From: Mytilus edulis
Taxonomy: Eukaryota; Mollusca; Bivalvia; Mytilida; Mytilidae
DNA: 64,000 bases
Direction of reading: 5' to 3'
Assembly: GCF_963676685.1 (NCBI RefSeq)
Contig: NC_092349.1
Location: 54,325,232 to 54,389,231 of the forward strand
Positions 1 to 10,700 of this stretch are shown here, piece by piece. Both the position numbers and the translations under genes were made by a program. Under the pieces are notes generated by a model that saw nothing but the letters and a program-made list of their open reading frames with translations, was not told the DNA's origin and ran no database searches. Position 1 is the first letter of the stretch. The number at the start of each line of letters is the position of its first letter.

Positions 1-620
1 GAGATCCATACACTTAAACACAAGTTATTGTCATGATTGTTTTGAAACTAGAAACATGCTTCTTTTTGGCCCTTTTTTGGCCCCTAATTCCTACATATTT
101 TGGGCAATTAACCCAAAACTTAATCCCAGCCTCCCCTTTGTTATATGGTACATTGTGGTACACTTTCAGTGAGATCCATACAATTACACATAAGTTATTG
201 TCTTGAAACTAGAAAAATGCTTGTTTTTACCCCTTTTTGGCCCTTAAATGAATCCAAACCTTCTACTTGTGGTTTTAAACATTGCGGTATGATTTCAGAG
301 CAATTGAAATACTTCTACACAAGTTATTATCCTGAAACTAGAAAAATGCTTGTTTTAGGCCCCTTTTGGGCCCTTAATTCCTAATCAGTTCGGACCATCA
401 TCCCCAAAATCAATCCCAACCTTCCTTTTGTGGTATTGAACCTTCTGAAAAAATTTCATGACGATCTATTCACTGAAACTAATGTTATTTTACGGAAACC
501 AATGTGTCTTCGGACGACGACGCAGACGACGCAGACGACGACATCATACCATTATACGATCCCGAAAATTTTTTGGGTCGTAAAAAAACTGCAAAGTTTC
601 CTTAAAATTACCAATTAAGT
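1..620. repeat. Dispersed repeat with three related modules of about 130-155 bp
   Basis: The segment 'gaaactagaaa.atgctt' followed by a 'ggccc...ggccc' stretch recurs near 44, 202 and 331, and 'gagatccataca' near 1 and 171, so the block is built from diverged direct repeats. It ends in a GAC-rich simple sequence at about 513-541. No coding exon is seen; the two ORFs inside have no domain signature. Confidence 0.6.
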
Positions 621-1160
621 GGCAGCAACCCAACAATGGGTTGTTTGATTCATCTGAAAATTTCAGGGCTGATAGATCTTACCCTAATTAACATTTTTAC
701 CTCAATCAGATTTGCTCTAAATGCTTTCGTTTTTGAGATATAAGTCAAAAACTGCATTTGACCCCATTGTTCTATTTTTAGCAATGGCGACCATGTTTGT
801 GGATAGATCAAAACTTCGGATACAATTTATAAACTAGATACCCTAAGGAACATTCAATTAAAGTTTGGAAGTATTTGGCCTAGTAGTTTCAGAGGAGAAA
901 TTTCTTGAAATAGTTTACGACGACCGACGATGACAGAGGACGACGGACGACGACAGACGACGACAGACGACGGACGACGACGGACGCCAAGTGATGGCAT
1001 AAGTTCACTTTGGCCCTTCGGGCCACGTGAGCTAAAAATGACTGTTACCATAAAAACTAATAAAATTGCTGACCAGAAGTGCATTTTAGGACCATGCTCG
1101 CTGAATAGTTGCAAATTGGTTTCGCCGCACGTAGTTAGAAAGTGAATTAAGACGTGGTAT
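621..1160. repeat. Dispersed repeat ending in GAC/GACG simple sequence
   Basis: Non-coding block with an imperfect GACGAC/GGACGACG run at about 920-985, followed by the short palindrome 'ggcccttcgggcc'. This arrangement is familiar from bivalve interspersed repeats (recollection, not searched). Overlapping ORFs on both strands come from the simple sequence. Confidence 0.5.
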
Positions 1161-1439
1161 TGAAGAGACACGAGACAAGGTGCCCTCGGCACTGCCTCAA
1201 AGTTAAGATGAGTAACCTACTTTTCCACCACATTTAACCGACCTATATTAACGTTCAATCGACTCGTTTCAACCTATTTCATTCCAACCATTAAAACTGA
1301 AAGCGTTTAAAGAACAATTACAATAACATGTAACATATTGATTAACATTTTGAATATCACTATTTGTTTTTGTGTATGCAGCCATATTTGCAAATGAATG
1401 TGTTATAGAAATAACAAATTAATTTTTTTTATATTTCAA

Positions 1440-1725
1440 AATTAATTGATAACAAATTCAAGAACATGAAGTCCATTTTTAAAGAATCATTACTCTAATT
1501 TCTGAAATTATATAGAATACCTTTAGGACAATCTTGATATTTATACCGTTTTTCCTCCATCTTGAAAATGGCAGCCATATTGGAAGTGGCAGCCATATTG
1601 GATTTTTCAGAGTGGGTCCATAGCTGAAATCAAAGGGTATATAACCAAGAACTACTATGCAAAGTTTCATGCTTCCCTCATCAAGTAAGCAATTTTGCTC
1701 TATATCTGCACCAATCGGCCGGATT
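1440..1725. repeat. Repeat fragment with doubled 'gcagccatattgga'
   Basis: The motif 'gcagccatattgga' occurs twice about 20 bp apart at 1570-1605. The block ends where sequence matching copy B of the Cys-rich gene begins, near 1725, so it lies at the left breakpoint of that duplication. No gene seen. Confidence 0.4.
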
Positions 1726-1892
1726 TAAAATCTTAAAATGTATTTAAGCCTTACAAAATGCAGTTTATCAGATTATGTCCAGAAGATTAAGTTGTTCTTC
1801 ATGTAATACATTTATAGTAAGCAAGTTAAAGTTAAGATATGGACAATGTTAATATTGTCTTATTTATTGTCTTTATCTATTTTTAATTGCAG

Positions 1893-2377
1893 AAAATCGT
1901 GAACAGTGCATGAAACAATGCAAGTAAGTGTGTCTTTCTATGTTGTTATAGTAATAATACTTGACAGAATTAGGATATTAATTAAAGATATTTCATCGCT
2001 CATCAAACATGCATGTCTAAAAAATGTCCGTGTCTACAGTTAAAGATTATATATGTATATTTATATCATGTAAATTGCATCTCGAATGTTTAAATTCACA
2101 TTCGAATCGATGCGTCTTGTTATAGTACTTTTATTATATTATTGTCATGTGTTATTTACATAACTTGCATAATATTGATATATTTCATTTTGTCATAACT
2201 TTGTTTCAGTTTTCATCGAATAAATGATGTATAAAACACTTTGTTTTAGATTTGATTCTGTATTATTCGAATGTACCGGGTATTATAAAATGATTGTGAT
2301 ATATTACATACGTTTTTGATCTTATTCAGTTAATTCTTATTCTATATTTCAGAATTAAATGGCAAAAAAGAGTATGA
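1893..2377 (+). pseudogene. Copy A: last two exons of a duplicated Cys-rich peptide gene
   Basis: Exon 1893-1923 is identical to exon 5 of the complete gene at 7789-14960: same 31 nt, same AG/GT borders, encoding the CMKQC module. Exon 2353-2377 matches the start of exon 6 (IFEWQKR there, IKWQKR here) but stops early at TGA 2375-2377, so the tail is eleven residues shorter. The introns between them align throughout. The exons for the signal peptide and the other Cys modules are not found upstream within the window; unrelated repeats lie there and similarity starts near 1725. It may therefore be a truncated copy, or the 3' end of a gene whose 5' exons lie to the left. Both splice sites are intact, so expression cannot be excluded. 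Confidence 0.7.
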
Positions 2378-3190
2378 TCAAGCTATGAAAATGTATTTTC
2401 AATGTTAACTTTTACCGCGAATGACCAGTCAGTGCTATTAACAAAGAACTTTAAACTCTTAACTTTGTTAAGGTGACTTATTGTTATGCTAAAATGATTT
2501 ATATATAAATATAATTGTAAACATAAACACATGTTCTCAATATAACAACACACCCATGTGCTATCGATAGTTAATAAATACATTTATTTTATTATTCGTG
2601 TCCTCAAACACCCATAAAGTATTTATGAACAAAAACTCAAACACATATCTATGGGGAAAAGTTCGCCTAGACGAGTGCAGCAAAGTTTCGAACAAAACAA
2701 AGGATGGGCTAAAAATGGACACATTGATTGTATATCAAACACCAAGATTTTTTGTAACTGACAACCTTTCTTCTAAATTTTCTATAACATAGCCATATTT
2801 AGCACGATCACTTTTCCATCTACCGTGTTTTTTTCAAATTCTATCTTCAATTTTTTATGCAGCAGCTGCCGTAGCTCCACCAGATCTCAAACTATGAAGA
2901 CCAAATTTAGTCTTGTCTAAACCAAACTTATAAAGAGCGGACAATAAAATGTCTATAGTGGAAGAATACGATATTTTTTCTTACTTATGAAGTACATAAC
3001 TGTTGTTACTTTTACAATAGCTGAAACCTCGCAATATATATTACGTACTACTGGAAGAAATATTTGCCAAACTTGAATACCTGTGTAGCACATTGATTGG
3101 ACAAGTGATGTTATCAGTCTTAGAAATGAGAACATCGTTACTCTCTCTGTATACATCTGTTTTACTGTTTTCAAGAAACAGTTTCACATA

Positions 3191-5147
3191 CACTACAAGC
3201 AATTTAAAGTCTGAAATGGCCTATATCTGTACTCGATTGTACTGATTTTTACTCGACCAGTCTGAATTCGTCTGAGATTTACTTGATAATACTCGACTGT
3301 AGTCTGAACCATACTTAACAGTCTGAATGTGTACTTGACCAGTACTTAACCATTTTATACTAGTCTGAACTGTGCTCAACCTAGTCTGAACCGTACTCGA
3401 CCTAGTCTGAACCGTACTCGACCTAGTCTGAACCATACTCGACCAAGTCTTAACCAACCTAGACCTATTCTTTTTATCTTTCAACTGAATTTTATCAATT
3501 TAGGATTTTTTTTTTAATAAAAATGAAATTTGAACAACAACTTGAAATTAAAAATGTATTCAATTCAGTATTGAAATTAAAATTTCATAATAATCAATCA
3601 TAATATAACTTCAACACAATATTAATCAACACTTACGTAATAATATATATCAACTTTTAAAATATAAATAAAACAAGCTGATCAAATAATCTAAAAAAAT
3701 GAATTGTGACTAACAAATGACTAATATTTTCAATATTTATTCAAAATTTTATGAATATTTCGGATTTATTTTATGGTAACTGGACTATTTTCACCATTAA
3801 CTTAAGCCTAGTATAGATTTAGTTGAGTTTAATTAATAATGCAGTGAATGTTTTTTTTAATTAATATATATATATATATATATAAAGTAGTATTTAAAAA
3901 AAACTTCATAAATTTAAGAAAATGAGAGCTTAATTGTTTTGTTTCTATTAAACCAAGAATTTAATGTAATCATGATAATAGAATTTCCATAGCAATCCTT
4001 GATAACCTTTTTAAAAAAGGAAATGTATTCCAAAGTAACAGTAAAAATTTATTTCAATGAATTTAAGTAATTTTGTTGTCAAATTAACATGGCATACATA
4101 ACGCACTTTAATATGTTTTAATTACCTCAGTACATGTGTGTTTTACAGGTAAAATGGAAGCCCTATCTTCTTAAATTCGTGTATTACTTATGTAGTACAT
4201 ACATGTATATTCGAAAGGCCTTGGTATTTAACTGAGACAGGATGTTGCAATTTTGAATCAATGTTATTTAGAATGTAATACCTCTGACCAGGTGTGATCT
4301 TATTTATGAGTTTGCCCCCAAGCAGAGGTTATTCTTTATATTTCATCACTAATCAGAAAAACAATTATATTTATTTATTCAATTTCATCCCTTTTTGATA
4401 TAAAGTTATATATAATATATTTTTTTTCATCCTAAATATAATCATAGATATATTTCTAATACAAGGTTAAAAATTTAAAAATTTTATTGGCTGTTGTTAT
4501 ATATGTCAGTTAAAAAGAAATTTATTTTAACATTTAAAAAAGAAGAGTTTTTATGCCCCACCTACGATAGTAGAGGGGCATTATGTTTTCTGGTCTGTGC
4601 GTCCGTCCGTCCGTTCGTCCGTTCGTCCGTCTGTTCCGCTTCAGGTTAAAGTTTTTGGTCGAGGTAGTTTTTGATGAAGTTGAGTCCAATCGACTTCAAA
4701 CTTGGTACACATGTTCCCTATGATATGATCTTTCTAATTTTAATGCCAAATTAGAGATTTTACCCCAATTTCACGGTCCACTGAACATAGAAAATGATAG
4801 TGCGAGTGGGGCATTCGTGTACTGAGGACACATTCTTGTTTTGGTCTAGTATGGTTCAGACTGGTCGAGTATTGTTCCGACTTTTGGTTAAGTATGGTTT
4901 AGACTGAAAAAATAGGTCGAGTACATTTCAAAAATGGGTTAAGACTGTTTCAGACTGGTCGAGTAATAGTTTAGACTATTTTCAACGGCAAAGATAAGGG
5001 TCAAGTACGATTCAGTACAGTCAAGTATGGTTCAGACTAGGGTCGAGTAATGTCAAGTAAAAGTCAGACCAATTCAGACTGGTCGAGTAAAAATCAGTAC
5101 AGTCGAGTACAGATATAGGCCATTTCAGACTTTAATGGTTTGAAGTG
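3191..5147. mobile_element. Non-autonomous CACTA-like DNA transposon
   Basis: The ends are long inverted repeats. The left begins CACTACAAGCAATTTAAAG; the right, reverse-complemented, begins CACTTCAAACCATTAAAG. Both continue for roughly 280 bp with an array of 'actcgaccagtctgaa'-type subterminal repeats. It is flanked by the 3-bp direct repeat ATA (3188-3190 and 5148-5150). CACT(A) termini, a 3-bp target duplication and dense subterminal repeats are hallmarks of the EnSpm/CACTA superfamily. The interior (about 3490-4840) is very AT-rich, has no transposase ORF and carries a nested repeat at 4549-4840. Removing the element with one ATA joins the flanking recombinase frame, which confirms the boundaries. 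Confidence 0.82.
4549..4840. repeat. Nested 'atgccccacctacgatag' repeat
   Basis: Starts with 'ttatgccccacctacgatag', contains a CGTCCGTC/CGTTCGTC run at about 4600-4632 and ends with 'gagtggggcattcgtg', so its tips are short inverted repeats (atgcccca / tggggcat). It sits inside the CACTA-like element and is therefore either younger than that element or carried as filler. No ORF. Confidence 0.5.
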
Positions 5148-5714
5148 ATATGAATCATAAAAAGTTATGTTGTTTCTTTTCAAATTTGACAATTCTGAAA
5201 AACGTAAAAAAACAGAACAACACAATTAGCACATATTACATCATTACATACTATTCTCAAATCTATTAAAGAGGACTTTTCATTGCCGTATGACAGTACA
5301 ATATGTTTCACAATTTCCGGAGTAATTGGCTCTTTTTTGTTTACAGTATGACCTATTAATCTTTAAGCACCTTCTTTGACAGATAAAACTAAATTTTATT
5401 TACATGGATCAGGTAAGCCTGCGAGCAGGTGAGCCCAACTAATAGCGTAAAACATGTCATTAATCTTGCTATGTGTTGAATATATTAAACACAATGAAAC
5501 ATGAGTGTCAGGACCTGGTAAATAGCAAATTCTATATTGACTGTTGAAAGAATTCAAAAAATAAAATATCAGGTGATTTCTATTTTAATCATTCTCTATT
5601 CAAGTGTCAGTCTATACAAATTTCGTATTTAACCGGTGAGTTTTTGTTTGGGTTTTGAACTCTGAACTTTCGTAATCCGGGTTCTGCTTTTATTTTACTT
5701 CCTGAACAACGATT

Positions 5715-5822
5715 ATGAAAGATTCTTTGATAGGAAATTTTGTGGCTTCAACAGTGGTTTTAATTCTAGCATGTCTTTATTGCTTTTGCACGAGAAATAA
5801 AGGACCAGCAACTGAAGATAAG
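5715..5822 (+). CDS. Candidate first exon with a membrane or signal segment
   Basis: ATG at 5715 opens 36 codons ending at AAG|GTAATT (donor at 5823). Residues 10-25 are hydrophobic (ASTVVLILACLYCFC) followed by a basic TRNK, which fits a signal anchor or signal peptide. No acceptor or following exon could be tied to it; reading through gives a stop six codons later. It lies about 2 kb upstream of the Cys-rich gene on the same strand but does not match its first exon. It may be the start of an unrelated gene, or chance. Confidence 0.25.
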
Positions 5823-5829
5823 GTAATTT

Positions 5830-7767
5830 TAAAATAAGTTGAAACCCTTTTATATTATATGGATACGTAATCACAAGTACCATTACAATAATTTTATGAA
5901 ATATGATCGTTTTCACAAGGAATGCTTTAGTAAATTGTGCACAAATAAAGTTTAATTATAAGGATATTTTGTATTCAATCATGTGAGTGGCTTAAGGCAA
6001 CAAAAGATGTCGTTTGATATATCGTCACACAGATCTAGGTACATGAAGGTCAATACAGACATAGTACTGGTTCGGTTACTTTTTTACAGATCAAATATAT
6101 AATTATATATATCTAGTAGGTACAATTTTAACAAGGTGATAGATCAACGGATATAGTTATTGCTAAATCTCATTTAAATGTAAGTCAAATGTTTGCCTTA
6201 ATCCTAACCTATCTGATTTATATGTTCTGAAATCTGATTTAACTTGATTTTTCAGTTCCTGATTAATCTTCTATTTGTCTTGGTTAACATTTATGATATG
6301 CTAAAACTTTTATTTACATGGTTTTATTTACACGGAAATCTTTTAACATCTCATTTCATGCATGTGATTACTGGCCAATATAGAAATTATTAAATGAATT
6401 TCAAAACGTACAATAAACAATTGAAATTATGTTCCAGTTGAAGACACATTGAATAGATTTTAAACTAATTTGTAAATCTTTTGTCTTATCCCTTTGTTAA
6501 TGTTATGAACAATGGCACTTAATCAATATCACATGCACGAAGTTTTTTTTTATTGTTGGATAGGCCAGGAGCTTTATTCATTAAAAAAAGAGAATTAAAA
6601 AAAGAAAAGAGAAGTCAAATGCTTTTAAAGTCAACTTTTTCTGAGCCATTTGGATCAATAGATTTCAATTTATTTCTATTTTTTTTTAAATTATTTTGAA
6701 TTTTGAATGTCATGAATGAAAATGAGTTATTGCTTTAGCCATTTGATAAGGAACTTTACGTTCTGAATTTTCCTCAGAGTTTTGTATTTTTGTTTATTTT
6801 TGTTTTTCTTTAATGATGGATAAATGTTTGGTATCAAATCGGGTGTTACTGGAACCTTAGGGATGCACAAAACCAGCTTGAGGACGAAACAAATATATTG
6901 TTCATGATTGAATATTTTGGAACGAAAATCATTCACATAAATTGACCTAATCTATCGTCTTCCGGGTTGAATACCTAAAGGTTTTTCTGTGATCACGAAA
7001 GGCGTATTTTTGTACTCGTATGTAGGTGTTATATGAAAAAAATATATAAAATAACCATTCAGGATGGCAAAAAAAATATAGTGAAATAGCCATGCAAGAC
7101 GTACATCATGTACATGTAGGAAGGCATCACAGAAAAAAAAGCCTTTTAAGACGTCATAATTGTTTGGACTAGAATTTCAGTTGTCCTTAAAGTGAGGTTT
7201 TTATATATCATTCGAAATTGCAATGTTAAAATTGGCATTCCTATGGCACAACAAAAAAAAAAACCACCCATGACAAATCGTGTCTTCAAAAATTATTTAA
7301 AAAACGGTGGAAAATTGAATAAGCACCTCTCCATTTATAAAGGAAATGTATATATTAATGGGTAGGTATGATTGTCAAATTGAAAATTGATGTCATTGGA
7401 AGATGTCAAATGCATTGTCTATCAAAATGAAATAAAATATTTTCTAAACAAAGAAATTCCGTATGTTTTTCTTTGTGTGTAGACAATAAACATGATAAGT
7501 ACACACATACGTTGCAATCTTTTTGAATTATCAGTTCAGTGTGACTCGAATATCAGATATCAAAAATCGGATTGTAGTTATTGGCACATTGACCAATGTT
7601 GACAAGGTCAAATATATGAATGTAAGATGCCTTTCAATTTGTTTGTTTCAAAACCAATGGAAGTAAGACAAATACGTAAAGATGTTGCAGCCGTAGCAGA
7701 TATAAATAAATACTTTAATTTGCTTTGAATAAATTATAACTTTTGCAAAGCTTTTGAACATTTTCAG
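5830..7767. other. AT-rich intergenic stretch
   Basis: Long A/T runs, no coding signature on either strand and no recognised repeat. The ORF at 6727-6936 on the minus strand has low-complexity composition. The final bases end in a good acceptor (ttttcag at 7761-7767), implying that a 5' untranslated exon of the Cys-rich gene lies somewhere upstream. Confidence 0.4.
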
Positions 7768-7788
7768 GTGTCCCGCTGCTGTGAGGTT

Positions 7789-10700
7789 ATGAAACATATT
7801 GCAATCTTTTTGGTTTTAGTCTTAGTATTTGCTTTTACAAAACAGATGGTAGATAAAGAATGTAAGTAATAATATTATCATTATAATTACTGGTAGGTAT
7901 ATTTGTTTGTTAAAGGTCAGCATAGTTTATAAACAGAACGATATATGAACCGTGCTTAACTAAAAGTGTATATTTTCTTCATAATATCCGATAGAATATA
8001 CCATACCATTTTCTTCCAAAACTATTTTCACTAGAACGACTGAAATTGACACAAAATACGTTTAACAATCATTTAGTGAATCGATTCGATGCGTCGGTGT
8101 TTACACTCGCAATGTGGTTTGGAGTCGTAGATCTTTAATTGTCAGTAAAGTCGTCTTATCAGTACATACTGAAATAATACGTTGAGGACAAACTACTCAA
8201 ACACACAGTGAAAAGGTCGAATTACTATCCTCAATGATCTGAAATTTTGCTATTATTGTGAACCCAGTCGTATACGTTCAAAACAGATTCGTACGGTTCA
8301 CTATAGTTTCATTCCTTTTAAGTGGTAATCATTTTTATTTGATGAATGTCGTTTATTTATAACAACAAGCATCTATGGTGTCGTTGAAAAATGGGGGAAA
8401 AGGTTTATTAATAAGTGTCGTTTGTTAACAATAATAATTATCTGGTTCTTTTTAAGTGGTAGAATTAGTATAATTAATAAGTGTCGTTTATTTACGACAA
8501 CAAATGCTATACTTGCGTTCTTAGTTTAATTGAAAAGTGTTTTAATTACTACAACTTTCTGTAGTTTCTTTCTTTCTCAGTGGTTGTATTCGTTAAATGA
8601 ATGAGGGTAACATATTAATTGTTGATTTAATTGTAATATAGTGACACCTTTCTTTTTCATACTGAGTAACGTGAGTTTATTCTACATGTTGTGAGCATTT
8701 CCAAAAACTAAATAGTTCCAATAGTTTAACACTTTTAACTGGAGCTTTCGAAAGTTAATAAAGTTCATGGATAATCTCAAAGCAATCTTGACTTTACATT
8801 TTTTCAATATTTGATTTAGTACTTACGATTGTAGAAATTTAAAAAAACATAATGATACTTTAATTATTTTATACTTACAGGTATAAAGTGTTACAAATGT
8901 AATGATTATGAAGGTAAATTTTCTTTCTTATATTTTTAAAAATAGTCTTGCTTGTTGATTGTTGTTATACTTTAGCACCGTGATTTATTATAATTTAAGT
9001 TGATTTAATGATTTAAATAGGTGAGTTAACGACATGGTAGTTTCGATTAATGGAACTGTTATAATGTCTACATACTGAAATAAATTTCATACAGAAGATC
9101 AACAATGAGAAAATTTAAACTTTAAAGTCATATGAAACCTCAAATTAAAACAAAATGATGCATATCTTTTTTTATAGCAAAATGGATAGTTTTCATTATT
9201 AAACTTATGTACATATACTTTGTTCTGAAGAAAAATCTTTGATTTGTTCACATTTAGAAGAAGTTTACTTTTTAATTACTTGCTTCCAGAAAGCAATTCG
9301 CCGACATATTTTCCGTATGCAAAGTGACCTTAACGTGAACCCTTTCGTAAAAGTCCGGTGATCGCAATACGCATGGGTCTGTCACTGAAATAAACTATTA
9401 TCTGATTGCACATGTTAAACATGTGCTCAATATCCATGCTTTTTTGTTGGTAGTTTATTATATTGTGACAATCGGTAAACTTCGGAGTCAGAATATGGCA
9501 GTTTAATGAGCTGCCATATTTGTTAAATCATAACAGACAGAGAGAAAAAAAATTGAAGATTATACGACATATTTGCGTAAAAAATGATTATATCGTGCAA
9601 GGAAGACTACGTTTATGATATATACATGCATTGGATCTAGAATTGGATGAACATTATTATTCACTAGTCACTCGTTTCATATGACTTTAAATTTTGAAAT
9701 ACTTAAACTGTTCTACTTCGGGAATAAATTACCTTAGGTGTTTTAGGCAAAACTATTTGGAACGTTTGGTCCTTAATGCTCTTCAACTTTATACTTTTTT
9801 AAAAACTTTTTTACCTTTTTTTAGATTTAAGCGTCACTGATGTGTCTTTTGTATACGAAATGCGCTCTTTGCGCAAAGATAAAAAATGAATCCTGGTATT
9901 AATGATGAGTTTAGTAACAATAACCTTACCAAGGGAAACACATCATGTGAAAATAAGAATAGGTGAAATAAGAAATGTGTCCAACAAGTAAGGCGATAAA
10001 ATAACGGGTAGATGAAAAAGTCTGAAAAAATCGTTGACCTTTCTTCTCTTAAGTAAATTTAAGGTATGGTAGGAAGGAAAACGTCAGCACCCAAACATAG
10101 TTTGGTAAATTGGTAGTTTTGTTAAAATTTTCATTTTGAAATGCTTTTGAATAATCATCCAATAAACAATGGATTTGATTAAAGGGACACTAGCTGTGAA
10201 ATTCAGATTCGCCGATTTGACTTAAATTCTTAGATTTCATTTAAAACATACTTAAAACAGAAATCCAAATTGCAATTAATCTGAAATAAATACATGAATT
10301 AGTTAAGAAAACATGCACTCGATAATATATTTCAGAATTTTGGGTGTATGCTAGACGCTATCCAATTAACTATCGATATGCCCTCCGAATAGTGCCGATA
10401 GTCACATAATCTGATATAGGCATAAAAGCAAATAAGAAAACATTGTGTATGTCTTTTTAAGGTCTGATTTCAAGTTATATGTTACAAAGAAGTGATTAAA
10501 AATTTTACCTGTATAAGAATAATTTGTGTGGATAGATTTAGTCAACGAAACGGTTAACCCTTGTTTCAATTTTAATGTTGAAATTCTTTTCTTTTAGAAT
10601 GGCGTAACTAATCTCTAGCTAATGGGTTAATTATAGGTCTAATGCATACGGATTTAATGAGGTCAAATAATTAACTTGCAAGTGAATGATTTATCAACGT

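Larger units (their letters stand above)
2735..5480 (-). pseudogene. Dead tyrosine recombinase (DIRS/Crypton-type integrase), split by a transposon
   Basis: Read right to left, the minus strand encodes a tyrosine-recombinase core. The N-terminal part (about 5480-5148) shows MFYAISWAHLLAGLPDPCK, then NKKEPITPEIVKHIV, then the catalytic-Arg region LRFSELSNLKRNNITFYDS. The C-terminal part (3190-2735) shows KLFLENSKTDVYRES, TCPINVLHRY, the catalytic box LHSLRSGG, the GRW motif, a GYV tyrosine and the terminal ERLSVTKNLGV before TGA 2735-2737. It is dead: at least four in-frame stops lie in the C-terminal half, more occur near the N-terminal part, and a one-base slip sits in the T-run before LRFSE. 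The CACTA-like element at 3191-5147 separates the halves. Such recombinases come from DIRS, Ngaro or Crypton elements; which one is not decidable here because no RT or flanking repeats were recognised. Confidence 0.85.

Noticed and set aside
145-618. Open frames of 79 and 62 codons
   Set aside because: They fall wholly in a diverged direct repeat; no splice sites, domains or composition typical of coding.
854-1192. 112-codon minus-strand and 71-codon plus-strand ORFs
   Set aside because: Both are generated by a GAC-rich simple sequence that lacks stops in several frames.
3205-5134. piggyBac-like element with TTAA duplications
   Set aside because: TTAA does lie at both apparent ends, but the inverted repeat continues outward to CACT(A/T)CAA, and only the ATA duplication restores the interrupted recombinase frame.
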